DNA from: Brachionus plicatilis | Lineage: Eukaryota > Rotifera > Eurotatoria > Ploima > Brachionidae | NCBI GenBank assembly: GCA_010279815.1 | Contig: QEOQ01000694.1 | Span: forward strand, 153,288-217,287 | DNA length: 64,000 nucleotides | Direction of reading: 5' to 3' | Shown: positions 42,240 to 55,600 of the stretch, piece after piece | Layout: each line of letters opens with the position of its first letter | Numbering within the stretch: the first letter of the stretch is position 1 | Translations under genes and position numbers: made by a program | The notes under the pieces: model-generated | Databases searched by the model: none | Told to the model about the DNA's origin: nothing | The model's input: only the letters and a program-made list of their open reading frames with translations

Positions 42240-42732
42240 GGGGTCTAGTTGAGCTAACAAGCTTAAATTTTGTTTAACTTGTCAAATTAAACCTAATAAC
42301 AATCCGAGTAACAATAAACCTCTTTGAATCACTTGAAAATATTAATTGACTAAGACCAACTCTAGTGATGAAAAAAAAGCCTTTAAAATTCTCGAAAAAA
42401 AAATCTAAGAAAAAAAAACAAAAATTCCAAAAGAAAGCTCAAATATATATAGAAAATCAAATAGAAGCCTGATTTTATTGTTAAATTAAAAATTATTTAA
42501 AATCCTTTTATTTAGATTTAGACAAATATTTATAGTCTGTATATATAGATTTACATTAAAATACCAGTTAGGATAAAAAAAAAACTGAAATAAAAAAAAA
42601 ACGTGAAGTCTTATAATTTACCTGAATAAAAAAATCTAAGCCTTGATTTGATGACTTTTTTTTGTTCTACAGATATCTTATCACAGCATAGATTTGAATG
42701 TATGAATTAATTTTTCATTCGATTCGCTGCAT

Positions 42733-42751
42733 ACTCTCTCTCTTTCTCTCT
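42733..42751. repeat. CT microsatellite
   Basis: CT units with one TTTC interruption. Confidence 0.85.
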
Positions 42752-45700
42752 ACCTTATTGTTTCTCAATTAGAAGAGGCCAACTTTTAGCTTTCATGATT
42801 GTTCAAAGCTTAACAAGTCAAGTAATTTTAAAACGAAAAACAAGAGTGCAATGAAACTTTAATTAAAACTATGTAGAAATAAAAACTTGATTTTTGCTAT
42901 CTAGCAACGCCATTTTAAATGCTCAACTCTCGAGTGATTTGGCGATTAAAAACAATCGATTGTAAAGTCTAACATTTAGATAAAAACTCATTGATTAGCT
43001 ATTCGAGCGTTTCGTCTTAAACACGAACACCCGCTGGCCCATTATTAATGCTAGTTGCTTGCCCACATCAAACGACCCTCTCATGACGTTCACTTAGCGA
43101 GAATTTTTTTCCACAACATTCTAAACACTCGCGCTCACACAAACACACATTTACTACCAATCGATTTAAATTTTTCCAAATCGATAAGTAACTCAATATG
43201 ACAAATTCTCTTTATTTGTGTGTGCGTGTTTTCTTTTTTCTAGTTTTTATTGAATTTTTTTGTTTTAGCAAAAATTCAAAGTCTTCGTATTGAGTTCAAA
43301 TATTTATTAATTTCAAGTGAATATTTTAGAGAGTCCAAAGAAGCGAATTGAACACGTTTGTTTTTCTTTCTATTGTTTTAGTTATGCTCCTGGTGCCACT
43401 AACTTAACACAAGCTTAAATTAATGCGATTTTATAAGGTCGATTGAAATGCGAATTTAAGATACGGCCAATTAGTCTTAACTTAAAGCTACTTTAATTCG
43501 CTTCACCACTTATGTCTGTTATTTTAATTATTATTAATTCGAGCAACAGAGCGATTTTGATATTCGAATAATTTAGATGAAAATTTGCGCACTGATTTCC
43601 AAGCAGTGATCGTAGCATGCATGACATGGCTGCGCTCACATATCAATTTGTCTCTAATCATCCACTACATCTGCTTCAGTCAATATCATTATGCCAGTCA
43701 ATACTTTACATTCGTCTAGAGCAAATATTTTACATGAAAAATAATATACTTTGTTAATTTGATTTCCTATCTTTTAATTTTATTATATCAACATCCGAGT
43801 AGGATTGACTGAATGTGTTATAAATCACATTCCACATATAAAATCAAACATTTGACTTTTTTTTCGTTTTTTTTTTGTTTCTTAATTAAATAAAAACAAA
43901 ACTAGCAATCTAAGCTTGTACATAGCTTTAATTCACAGGTAAAATATTGCACCAAATTTTAATAATTTAAACAGCTTAAAGAACACGACTTATGAGCGGC
44001 AACTTTTATCTCATTCTATTATTGTTGATATTTAAAATTTTGTTTTATTATTTATTTGTGTATCTGTACAAGATTAAAAAAAAATCAAAATAAAGTTAAA
44101 TAAAATAAGTTAAAAAATAGAGAAAAATTATAAGTAGTTAAATTTTGATAGAGAGTAACAGAATACACATTTTAAGTTTTTGTGTTTTATTTTTACTTTT
44201 CTTTAAAATGTCCTGAGTCTTTAATGACAATTTAAATTCTTTATTTAGTAAAAAAAAAAAACAATAATTAAAAAGGTTAACACACAAGTAATTAGGCAAA
44301 TAATCTGCCATTTTTGCTTGTTGAATTAAAGTCACCGAAGCTCGTCAAATCGCCGGCTTTTCCTGCTAAATATTTGCCTTAGAAAAATTGTATCTTAAGC
44401 TCACGATTTTTGCTAATCACAAATTTTGCCCACGCTTCTTTTCAATATTGATTGAACATTTTATCATATTTCAAAAAACTTTCAATTAGAAGAATTTAGA
44501 ATCCTAAATTTTAGTATTTTTAATGAAAATAATGACACAACTTTCAAATGAATGTTTCATTTGATTAATAAATAAACAAATTTAAAAAATAGGAGCACTG
44601 AATCAGCATTTGAGTTCCAGACCTCATTGAGTAGCGATTTTCAAAATTAATAATTTTTTTTTTGTCATATTTAATGATTAAATGAAAAAGAAAATTATAA
44701 TTTAATTTAAAATTTTTTTTTAAAGTTTTCTAGCAATATGACTAAAGCCGCACGAAACTGTCCCTGAATAAATATCTTTAATTATTGTTAAAATAAATCT
44801 TATTTCAAATTTGTTTTATTTTTTTGTTCGAATTTCAAAATGCAACTATTGTTGAAATAAAATTGAAAAAGTGCGATGTCTCAAATATTTAGCTTTTTAA
44901 AAGTAAAATTAAAAAAAAACATTGAAAAATATTTTTTTTGCTTTTATATAATTCATTTAGATTTTAATTTAAATTCAATTGTTGAAAAACTTTGTTTTTT
45001 TTTTGTAAATTTTTACTTAAGTAATGATTGTTGTTCCTTAAATCTATTTAAAAAAAACTCAATTAATAAAAAATGGAGAATGATTTTATAAACTAAAAAA
45101 TTATTTTAAGGTTCATCAAAATTACAAACCCGAAGTCAAAATTTAAAAAAAAAGTTTTTCAACGATTGAATTAAAATCTTGATGAATTTTTTTAAAAGTA
45201 AAAAAAAAATTTCAATTCTTTTTTTCAATTTTTCGGATAAAACTAAACTCGTTTTATTTCACTAGAAAGTTAAATATATGAAACGTCGCATTTTTTCAAT
45301 TTTATTTCAATGGTAGCTACATTTTGTAATTCAAACACAATTAATAAAACAAATTTGAATTATTTCATAACAAAATTAGATTCGTCAATTTAAATGAATC
45401 AAAAATTAGTTATTTTTACATTATTTAAGTATATCCTATTTTATTTTTTTAAATAAACTTAATTGAAAAAAAATAAGAAAAAATAAGACCCTATTTTTAA
45501 ATGAAATTAGTCTAGGCCGAATTTGGTCCAAAGGGAAACTCTTGGCTTCGATTTGAATCAATTCATTTGCCTGAATTAGTCTAAATGAAATAAAAGGCGA
45601 CTTGGTGTTTTAACAGCCTGCCACATGCACTTGTTCCTTGTTTATTTGTTTTCCATTGCGTTGTTAAATTTACCTAAGAACAATGAATCGAGTAGTACTT

Positions 45701-46148
45701 TAATGAAAACTAATAAAATAAAAAACCTTAAAGTTGAAAATTATAAATGAGCATGCGCACACCGACAATAAGTGCTTCATAATAATGAAAAAATTACTTG
45801 AAGAAAAAAAAAAGAAATATTAAATTTTTGGAAATTCATTTGCTAAACAAATTTGAAGAATAACAAAAATTTAAAATTAAAAGCTCTCTTGTGAGGGCTC
45901 AATTAAATTAAACATAAATGTAGTTTGAATTTTGCTTGTTGATTTAGAGAGAAACGAAATAAGATTTTATTTTAAAAAAATATATATATACACTTGTAAA
46001 TATCAAATTAGTCACATAGAAAAAAAGTACACAAAGAAGAGGGAAAACATTATTTCAATATTAATCACTATTTGAGCAATCAATTGAATGCAAGGCATTG
46101 TCGCTTTTGAATTTTTCTATCTTTAGTTGTGTCGTTTCGTATACTCTT

Positions 46149-46169
46149 TTCTCTCTCTCTCTCTCTCTT
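46149..46169. repeat. CT microsatellite
   Basis: Uninterrupted CT run. Confidence 0.9.
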
Positions 46170-46326
46170 AAAAAAACACAAATGTTATTGTTTGTTAAAC
46201 AACTAATTATTTTGATTAACTATTTAGCTAAGTATTTATTAAAATTTGCTCTCACTCTCAAGTTGAAATAAAAATTTAATTTCTTTTCATTGTTGAAATT
46301 AAGAGTCTCAAACCTCTTCAATGAGT

Positions 46327-46350
46327 TTCTCTCTCTCTCTCTTTCTCTCT
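46327..46350. repeat. CT microsatellite
   Basis: CT run with one TTTC interruption, about 160 bases from the previous tract. Confidence 0.9.
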
Positions 46351-48887
46351 TAATACCAACTAAAACAATATTTACTCTATAGCGCTCAAAAGCATTTAAC
46401 ACAAATATATGGATTTATAAATTAATTTTAAAACTAGCAACTATTGTTTAAATATTAATTGACTAAAAGCTCGTAGCTTTGTTTCTAGGTGTCGAATATG
46501 CTATCTATTTTCCATGTGCTAGTATCAACCCAATTTTGAGCTTTTTAAAATATGCATTTAATAATCAATTCACAAAATTATTTTCTTATGTATGTGTTTC
46601 TAGTTAATTAAGAGTTTTAAAAGTATTTCGATGCGTTGCCTAGATTAATACTTTAATCACCAAAATAATTTATTTAATGTCATCTCATATCGACCCATTA
46701 AAATTACCTGGATTTTTGCCCTCTAAAATTTTTTGTTAACTTATCTCGATATGTAACCAAATCATCTGTCCATAATTTGTGGCCTTATTTAACATAAAAT
46801 CTGATTGTCTTCCCAACAAGTAATTAGCTTAATCGCTCTTGGTTGTTTGCAAGTGTGTCTAATGCTTTAAATGCAAATTTAAACTCTAAATATTTATGTC
46901 TTTATCAAAAAAATATAACTATATAATTAATTTATCTAAACATCTAATGAATTTAATTAAAAACAAAATATATATTTTTATCTTTTATACAATTCATTAT
47001 TTTTAAATCGAACACCTAGCCGACAAAAAAATAACTTTCACAAACATATTTTCAATTTGTTTTGTATTTTAGAAAACAAATGTGTTTGAAGCAAAATTTG
47101 CTCTTAGTAATTTTGACTCGTTTTCAAAAGCTCTCGGAAAATGAGAAAAAAAATTATTATTCATTATTTATTTTACACTAGAGGCGCTTAAGTCATTTTG
47201 ACTCAAAACAAAATCTCAAATATTAAATCTAATTTAATGAGATTAAATAGTGTTTATTTATGAAAATTCTAGCAAATAATTAAAAAGCCATTTAAAGTAT
47301 TCTCGATTTCTAAAAGCCAAAATTTCAATCAAACTTCTTTAGGGTTTTGTCAACTTGCTCAAAATAAAAACTAGACTTAAAAACAAAATTAGGCTAATAG
47401 ATTTCTAATTAAAATCACAATTTTTTTTTTGTTGCTCAAACAAGAAAAAATTATTTTTATTTTTCTCTAACTTTTCAAGTGTCTTTAAATTAAATTAAAT
47501 AATTAACACATGAGGTATCATCTAATATGCAGCTTTTAAAAACTACATATTAATGATACCCACAGTGTTGAAAAAGAAAATTACTTTTAAAGTGCCTAGT
47601 ATTTGCTACAAAAATGAATAATTAATAATAAAATTTAGATAAATTTCATTTTTTTACAACTCATTTAGAGCAACAAATGTTAATTCATTGTTCCAGATTA
47701 TGATAGATATACTAGTGCAAGTCAAGTAATCTCTTATCGAGGCATCTTTTTTTTCTTTCTTTATGTTCGATCTAGAACTGAATAAAATAAGATCAATAAA
47801 TCAAATTAAAAAACAGCAAATCCTTGAATTAATAAATTTTGATTGAGAATTATTTCCGAAAAATCTTTAGCAACAACAACTACAAAAAAAAAACAATAGG
47901 GAAAAAAATATATTGATTTTTATGTGTTTAAAATAAGAGCCAAAACGAATGATCATTAACCAGAATGAATTTCATCTAACTTGAAATTGTATTCTCAAGT
48001 GAAATAGATTTTTATTAAAGCTATCAATATCTTAAAGAATAAAAGGAAATTTTAGATAGTTTAATTAATCTTTAATTTTGGGGAGAAAATGCAACAAGCG
48101 GGCTCTAGAGTATAACAAAGATAACAAATAGAGCAGACAATAAGTAAATACAATTATTCTCATCATCAATTTTGAATTTATTTATTTGGATTTTGCCATG
48201 TTGAAAGATTAGTAGTTCGAGTATAGTTGTTGTTATTGTTGTATATTTATTTCAAGTTGTTATTGTTTGCCCTAATGAACAAAACGCTTAAGCTTCTATC
48301 GAGTCTTTTTTCTCTCTCGGTATTTATCTGTCTTAAGTGCAGCTATCAAAGCCAAAATTAAAATTGCATTATCCTGCTTTAAAACAATATCTACTACATC
48401 TTTAACATTTAAATGAATAATTTGCTAAAAATCTAGTTTTTCATTTTATCTAATTAAGATACACCATACACTCACACACATATTTATCATTACTTCTATC
48501 ACTCGGATTGCACAGTTGTCGATCATTAGCTATTTAACCTTTTTATGTATCAAATAAATTGAAATATTTATATTTTTCCCAAAAAGTGATAAGCTCAATT
48601 GCTATTTTATTTTTCGGTGCGCAAAATCGATCATAATTAATTGCCTATAATAAAGAAAAGGAAATATTGTCGAGTAAATGAGAAAATTATAGATGCTAGA
48701 TACTCAAATTGTATTTACCGATAAAGTCAAAATGATCCTCTTGAAGCATTCAGTTCTCAACGACAGGTGTCTTAAATCGATTTTTTATCATGAACACACT
48801 TTTTGTCTTGTTATATTTTTCTATTTTAATTTTTTTGTCCACATTTTATTTTAACTTATTTATATTATATTTTATTTTTTTTTAATC

Positions 48888-48940
48888 TGAAGGAGCTTTA
48901 GCTCGGCACAGTTAAAAAAAAATAATAAAACACTAAAATA
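48888..48940 (+). repeat. Dispersed short repeat, family B copy 2
   Basis: ATCTGAAGGAGCTTTAGCTC followed by GGCACAG and an A-rich tail; matches 33851-33900. Confidence 0.5.
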
Positions 48941-49589
48941 AAGTAAAACATTAATTTTGTTGTTAATTGTCTTGAAGAAAGTTTAAAAAGCTTGTAAATT
49001 TCATGTCAGACTGAAAAAAGGATTTTTATCAGATCCAACTACTAAAGAAATTAAATTTTAATTATAAATAAAAATAAATCTACTAAGTAGAGTAATGAAT
49101 TTCAAATTGGCAACCTCGATTTCACTGAACCAGAAGTTGTACTGGATTTTAATTAGATTTATCTTTTTGAATACAGTTTCGTTATTTTGAACGTGATAAA
49201 GACAGCACTACAAAAAATTAGGACTAAAATTTTTAAAATAATTAAACTTTTACCATCAAAAACTTCGATTTGATAAATAAAAAAAACAGAGTATATAAAC
49301 TTTCGAAGATAGGGCAAATGTCCTATTTGCCAAATTCTTAGGCCAAAAGTATTCTCATGAATCTTAAGTTTGGGTAAACCATGCCTAGGCGAATGCCAAA
49401 AAAACTAACTTAATCTTCTAGACTTCTTTCGATCACTCTATGCATAATTGATGACCGAATTAATAAATTTTTTTGACAAACTTATGTTTATTGTAATTTT
49501 AACTTTTTATTTTTAATATTTGAAAAAAAAAATAAATATTTTGTCAAATTAGTTTGTAAGAAATTTTCAATTAAATTAAACATTTTTGC

Positions 49590-49650
49590 AGCAGAAAAAG
49601 ACTAAAGCCATTCGGACAAACTCAAGCGAAACATAAATTATATATTTAAA
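49590..49650 (+). repeat. Dispersed retroelement 3' tail, family A copy 3
   Basis: Contains GACTAAAGCCATTCGGACAA then a short A-rich tail; the most diverged of the three copies. Confidence 0.4.
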
Positions 49651-52600
49651 AAAAATCAACCAAGCACTTAATTAGAAGAAATTAATTTGAAATTTTTATT
49701 TAAAATAAGATTATTTATTACTTAAATAAATCATTTTCTGTCGAAAATCTGAATACTAACTAAAAACACCTTAACGATTGTATAATTTGTTTTCAACACA
49801 AAATGAAATCTAAATTATTAATCTATTAACTTTGTTTAAATTTTTTGAACTCATTTTATCAATTATTTAATCAGAAAGCGATTATTATTCCAATGCATAA
49901 TATTGTAATCTTTTTAAATCTAAAATCAATTAATTAGAGTAATAAAAGCCGATCAACAGAACTTGTTTTTTAAATTGAAAAATATTTCTTGAATTTTTTT
50001 AAATATTTAATTTGATATATTTTAAAATGCGTGAATTATAATTTTCACAATAAACAAATTTCATCATAAAAGTGTTTCTTTTAACTTATTATGATATTAA
50101 ATAGATTTTGTACAAATTTTAATTACCACTTGTCTTTTTTATTGACCAGATTTTTCTGCGCTGCAATGGCTCAAATTTTTTATCAATTCATTTTTCTAAT
50201 TAAATATGCCTTGTTTATGAATATTTAAGATGATTGAAATTTTCAATTTTATTTCAATGTAAATAATTCGAAACACCAATTTTTTTCTTAAAGGCATAAT
50301 GTTTTTTTAATTGTTAATTTAAAATCAACTATTTAAATATTTATTTAAAAAAAAAGAAGAAAAAAAAAGCGTAATACACAACAAAAGCAGACAAACTTGT
50401 TTTTATTCTGTTTTCTTAGAAAATTTAATTGAGACTGAAAATAAGATTTATTTACCTTTTTTTTAAATTGCCTGAGACCAAAACCGAAAAACAAGTTTAG
50501 TCGGAGAATTTAAAATTAGTACATTGGCAAAGAAAAAGAAACAATAAAATTTCTCTAAATTTAATTGACTCTTAAGGTTAATAAATACTTTAGGCAATCT
50601 AAATAACAACAGATATGTATACTTCAGTTATTCGACTCAAAAACCATACGAAATCGGAAGCAGCTCAAGTTTCATATCAAATTAAACTTAAGCATATTTT
50701 CACAAATCTTCAAGTCACTATCGATTAAGCGCTGCAATTGTAGGCTATTCTAGATATACAATATGAATAATAAATTTTTTTTTTTTAATAAACATTTTGT
50801 TCATTTATTGAAAGAATCAATACAAGGCTCATATATATTTGTCCAAGTTAATAACTCGTTGTATTGATCGCTTTGGGTAAATTAGCCTAGCAAGTATTTG
50901 TAAGTCGTGACGGCTAATTTGTCAAATAAATCTTGAAACTAAAAAGCTCGGCAATATTTGCCTCAAGACACAATATGTGCTAAACTAATCTATTAAAAAT
51001 ATCAACCTGAATTAGAAGTTTTTGTTGTTGTTTCATTTAAACCCCTGAGCTTAATTTGCTCAAAAGCTCTTAATTTAATACACTTGTGTGCACGTACACA
51101 TTCATTAATAATAAAATACAAAATTATTTCTATTTTAAGACTCAAAGATTAAATTTTAGTCGAAAAATAAAGTGATACGAAACAACAAGAACTTGACACT
51201 CAAAACTTTTATTGTTTTGGTATTAATTGAAAGCTAATTTTCTAGTCTTATTCACTGGTATTATAAATATGTGTATGTATAGTTTATTTTTTATTTTATT
51301 TGTGTGCTCTTAGATATAGGCCCTATTTGATTTGATCTTAAGTTTCAAAATGAAAAAGTTAATTTTTGAAAGAGAGTAGTTAGCGATAAATCTAATTTAA
51401 AAGAGAACAAAGAATTTGTTTTGTTGGAGTTAACTCGAACGCCAAGAACTCTTAAGTATTTGCGTCTGACAATTAAATGCTAAAGAAAACAAAATTAGCA
51501 ATATTAAACTCAAATTATTCCATTTGTTTTTCTATGTTTCAAAATCAATTACTCTCTCTTTAATGAAACGACATTTTTGCTCTTTTGTTAGCTCAAAATT
51601 TTGCATTTCCCGACAAAATTTATCTCAATTCCCCATTGATAAGAAATATAAATTTGATTAGAAGGCTTTTTTATTATCAAATCTAAAATCTCAAATCCCA
51701 ATTCCTAATGTGCTCATCAATCATCAAATATGTTTCAAAAACTAACTACTTTTTTTAATTTACAGAAATTGATTCCCCAATTTCTTTTTGGTTTGGAGCC
51801 AAAATTTCAACTTAATAATAAACAAAATAATTTACATTCTTTCTTGCTTAGATATCTGGTTTTTAATTTAATATTCTAATTTTTTTATTTGAAGACATAA
51901 ATATATCCTAAATCTACAATTTTATCTGATAATATTTTTGGAAAAAATGCGTTTAATAAAGTGAAATTTTTTAATATCAAAAACAAAAAAAAAGGATATA
52001 ACTTTCAAAAAAAAATAAATAAATTGCAAAATTTCCAATTATTTTAGAACTTAAAAACTCTATCAACAATTTAATATGCATAAATTAAATCTAAAATAAA
52101 AGATACTTTTTTTAATTTCTTTGCTTTACAAGAGACTCCTAAACAGCATTAAATTTTTATAATTTTTTCAATATTTTTATTTTTGAAATAATTTTAGCAT
52201 TTTGAAATAGTAACAAATAGAAAGAATTATCAAGAATATTTTTTGGTGAATATAAATTAAAAATAATTTCAAAATAGTGCAGCATACTATTTAGTTCTTT
52301 ATAAAACCTAGAATTTAATTTCTCTAAAACAATAATTTGATCCTAATGATGTCATCTTTTTCGTTTTTTTTTAAATTGAAAAAATTTGATAAGATAAAAA
52401 ATATTATTTTGGCCCACAAATGACTCAGAAAAAATATTGAATTTATAAAATTATATCCTAATTTTTAAGTGATTTGAAAAAATTCAAATTTCTTTTTGGT
52501 ACTGAAAAAAGGTTAAAGACCTCACACACTGTATTAGTAATAAAATATGAAATTTTTTCAAATTTTAAATTAAATCTGATATTTTATAATTAAAGTAAAT

Positions 52601-55600
52601 GACTTGTAAAGGTTTTTTGCAGTAATTATTGTTCAATACACTCGAGCTAATTTCCTTTTAATTCTTAAGAAGGATGAAAATATATCTAAAATAAGAAACT
52701 ATTTGTATGAGTAGACGATCTTAAAATTCATATCCTGATTTCAAAAATTGAATTTAATTAATAATTAATAAATTTATTAGAAATCAAATTATTTAGAAAA
52801 TATTTGATATGCTTTGAAATGGCACAACATCATAAAATTGCCAAAATTCAAATTGATTTCTTAAACACAAACAACCTAACTAATTTGAAAAAAAAATCTA
52901 TAATTAAACATAAAAAAATATTTCCCTAGAATTTTAACTTGTCGTGAGACGTTTTTATTTTATTATTTAAAACTGATTTTTATTATAAATAAATCGACCT
53001 CGATTTAAAAGAGAATTTGAGAAAAATTATTCGCGGCATATTTTCAAAAATCTTAAGAAATGAGTCATTTAATTAGCCATTTTAGATTTTCAATTCTAAA
53101 TTTAAAATTTAAAATTTTAATTGTGCTACCTGTCTTATTGGAAAATATTTTTTGGATCAGTTTTTTGTTATTTTTTTTTAAATGTTTACCTCCAAGGCTT
53201 AAGTTGATTTAATTTTAAAATAAAATTGAATAAATATTGATTGACTTTTAATTAATTTGAATTTTATCAAGTTTTAGGTTTTCGCAAACAATCAAACCAG
53301 GCCTGTTTTAATTTCCTTTGGTGATCCAAAATTTGGTAAGAAAGTTGGTTAGTGATGGATTTATATGTTAATCTATCAATTAAAATCTCAAGAAAATTTT
53401 TTTTTAATTTGAATGCAATGTTAAGAAAAGAATTTATAAATACTTTTAAAATTGAAGGTTATTATCTACTACCGTTTGATAGAAGCCTTTATTGCCAAAA
53501 TGTTTAATTAGATTTTATAATAGTATTAAATAAAACTATTAGATTTAAAAACTTGAACGAGCTGCTAATAAAACTATTTTAGTTTATCCTGTTCACCATA
53601 TTCATTTTATTTAAATAGGGCTTAAAGCCAAAATCTTTTCCTCGATTCTACCAAAATCTGTTTATATTTATCAAAATTACTTATTCAAAATCAGATTTAT
53701 TTTCCATTAATTGCATAATTCCAATAACTCTAAAGATAAGACTGAAATCTTCACTATTTAATCCATGAATTTTGATTTACTCGAGTAAAAGTTAAGCGAT
53801 CAGACTGAAAACCACTTAGGCGAAAAATGGTGTGCGAATTTTGAGGCAATTAGTTTTAAATTATTTTAAAATAGCTTTTTTTACATATATATCTAATTTC
53901 AATAATATCTAATGAATCTCTAAACATTAAATTAAAAGCCACATACATTAATTCAAAAATAGTTTTAGAATTACACAATGCTTAATTGCAGTAACAAATT
54001 TGACTATTCTTTATCAAAAAAATAATCATCTAAAATTTCAATCGAAAAGCAATAAACTAGAAATTAATTTAAAATAAAAAGTCAGAAAATAAAAATTTGT
54101 TTTTACCTTTGGAAGAGAAATATTTGCATAGACATTTCTGAACACATTAAGCTCTCTCATTCTCTGATCAACAATCTTAAGTGCTCAATAATCAAACAAT
54201 CAAGTTTAAATTAAATTTTCAAACTTCTAGGATTTTTTTTTCTCTTATCAAATAACAAATAATTAGAATCACAACAAGATTTTGAATTTTAATGCAGTCA
54301 TTAAAATCGATATAAATTAATTTTGTTGAATTATTTTCTTATTAAAAAAAAACAAGTGTCTCACACAAACATGAGTCTAAATAATTTACTTGAAAAATTG
54401 AAATGATCTTGAGTATTTAGATTCTATTCAAGCATTCAAATCAATACGGATATGGAAATGCATATGAATTAAAATGGCTGCTAACATTTAATTTCCTGAT
54501 GACAAAATTTTATTTAATTTAATCAAGCAACAAATGAAAAATCTCAAAGCAAGAAACTTAGTAAAACAAAAATTTATTCTCATTTAAATCATCTTACTCA
54601 AATGATTTCCTCCTAATTACGACAGCCAACAAGGAGGAGAAAAACACCAAAATTAAACTTTATGAATTCACTCATGTAAAAATAAAAGAAACTATAATTT
54701 TCAAAGGTCCCATTTGTTATAGCTAAATTGTTTTCGAATAAATCGATATTTTCATACGAGAACACAACTTCTCGAGGAAAAGCCTTCTTTAAATCATCTA
54801 ATAAATTTATATTATTTAATTATTAATTTAATTTACTTTCTCTTATGCTTCCTCTAAAATAAGTGATTGTTATTCAGTTTCAAATTAAATCAGGATTTAG
54901 AATTTTGGCCCCTTATGGATTCATTTTCTTATCAAAGCAGCATAAATAGTTCATTGCTGCAGGCTGCTTTTAGAAAAAATAAATAAAAAAACTTTAATTA
55001 TAAACTTTAAAAACCAAAATTCAAGTGATCAAAACTAAGAACAAAAATTAAATTGATTATCTTCAAATGTAACTAAATCCCAGTCTGCTAATTTTTGTTG
55101 TACCAAATGCTGCTCAGATTGACACGGGCATCGAAAATTATCTTATAAGTACTTTGCTATTTAAATTCTATTAATAAATTTATAATCATCTCTTCAACCA
55201 ACCTTTGATACAATCAAAATCAAATTGACTTATACCAAAACTCTTGACTTCGATCTAAAATTAAAAATCTAAAAATAGAGATTGTCTTTACGGAAAAAAA
55301 TCACTTAAGGTAAAATATAAATATTCAATTTTTATATTACACTTTTTCTCAATTTAAAACGCATTTAAAATTTTAACAATGCACTTTTAAACTTCTAAAT
55401 TGTAGCAATTTGTTTCAAGAGAATTTTTTAAAATTAAATTGAAAATAATTAAATCCCATGTGCCTGCACAAGCTTATATTTTAAAAATAAATTCAATTGT
55501 TTTTTAAATCATTGTGCAGCAAATTGGATCAAAATAGCAAAAAGAAGATTTTCTCAAGGTACTGTGTGATTAATCCAAGTGTTGCTAATTTTTTGAATAA

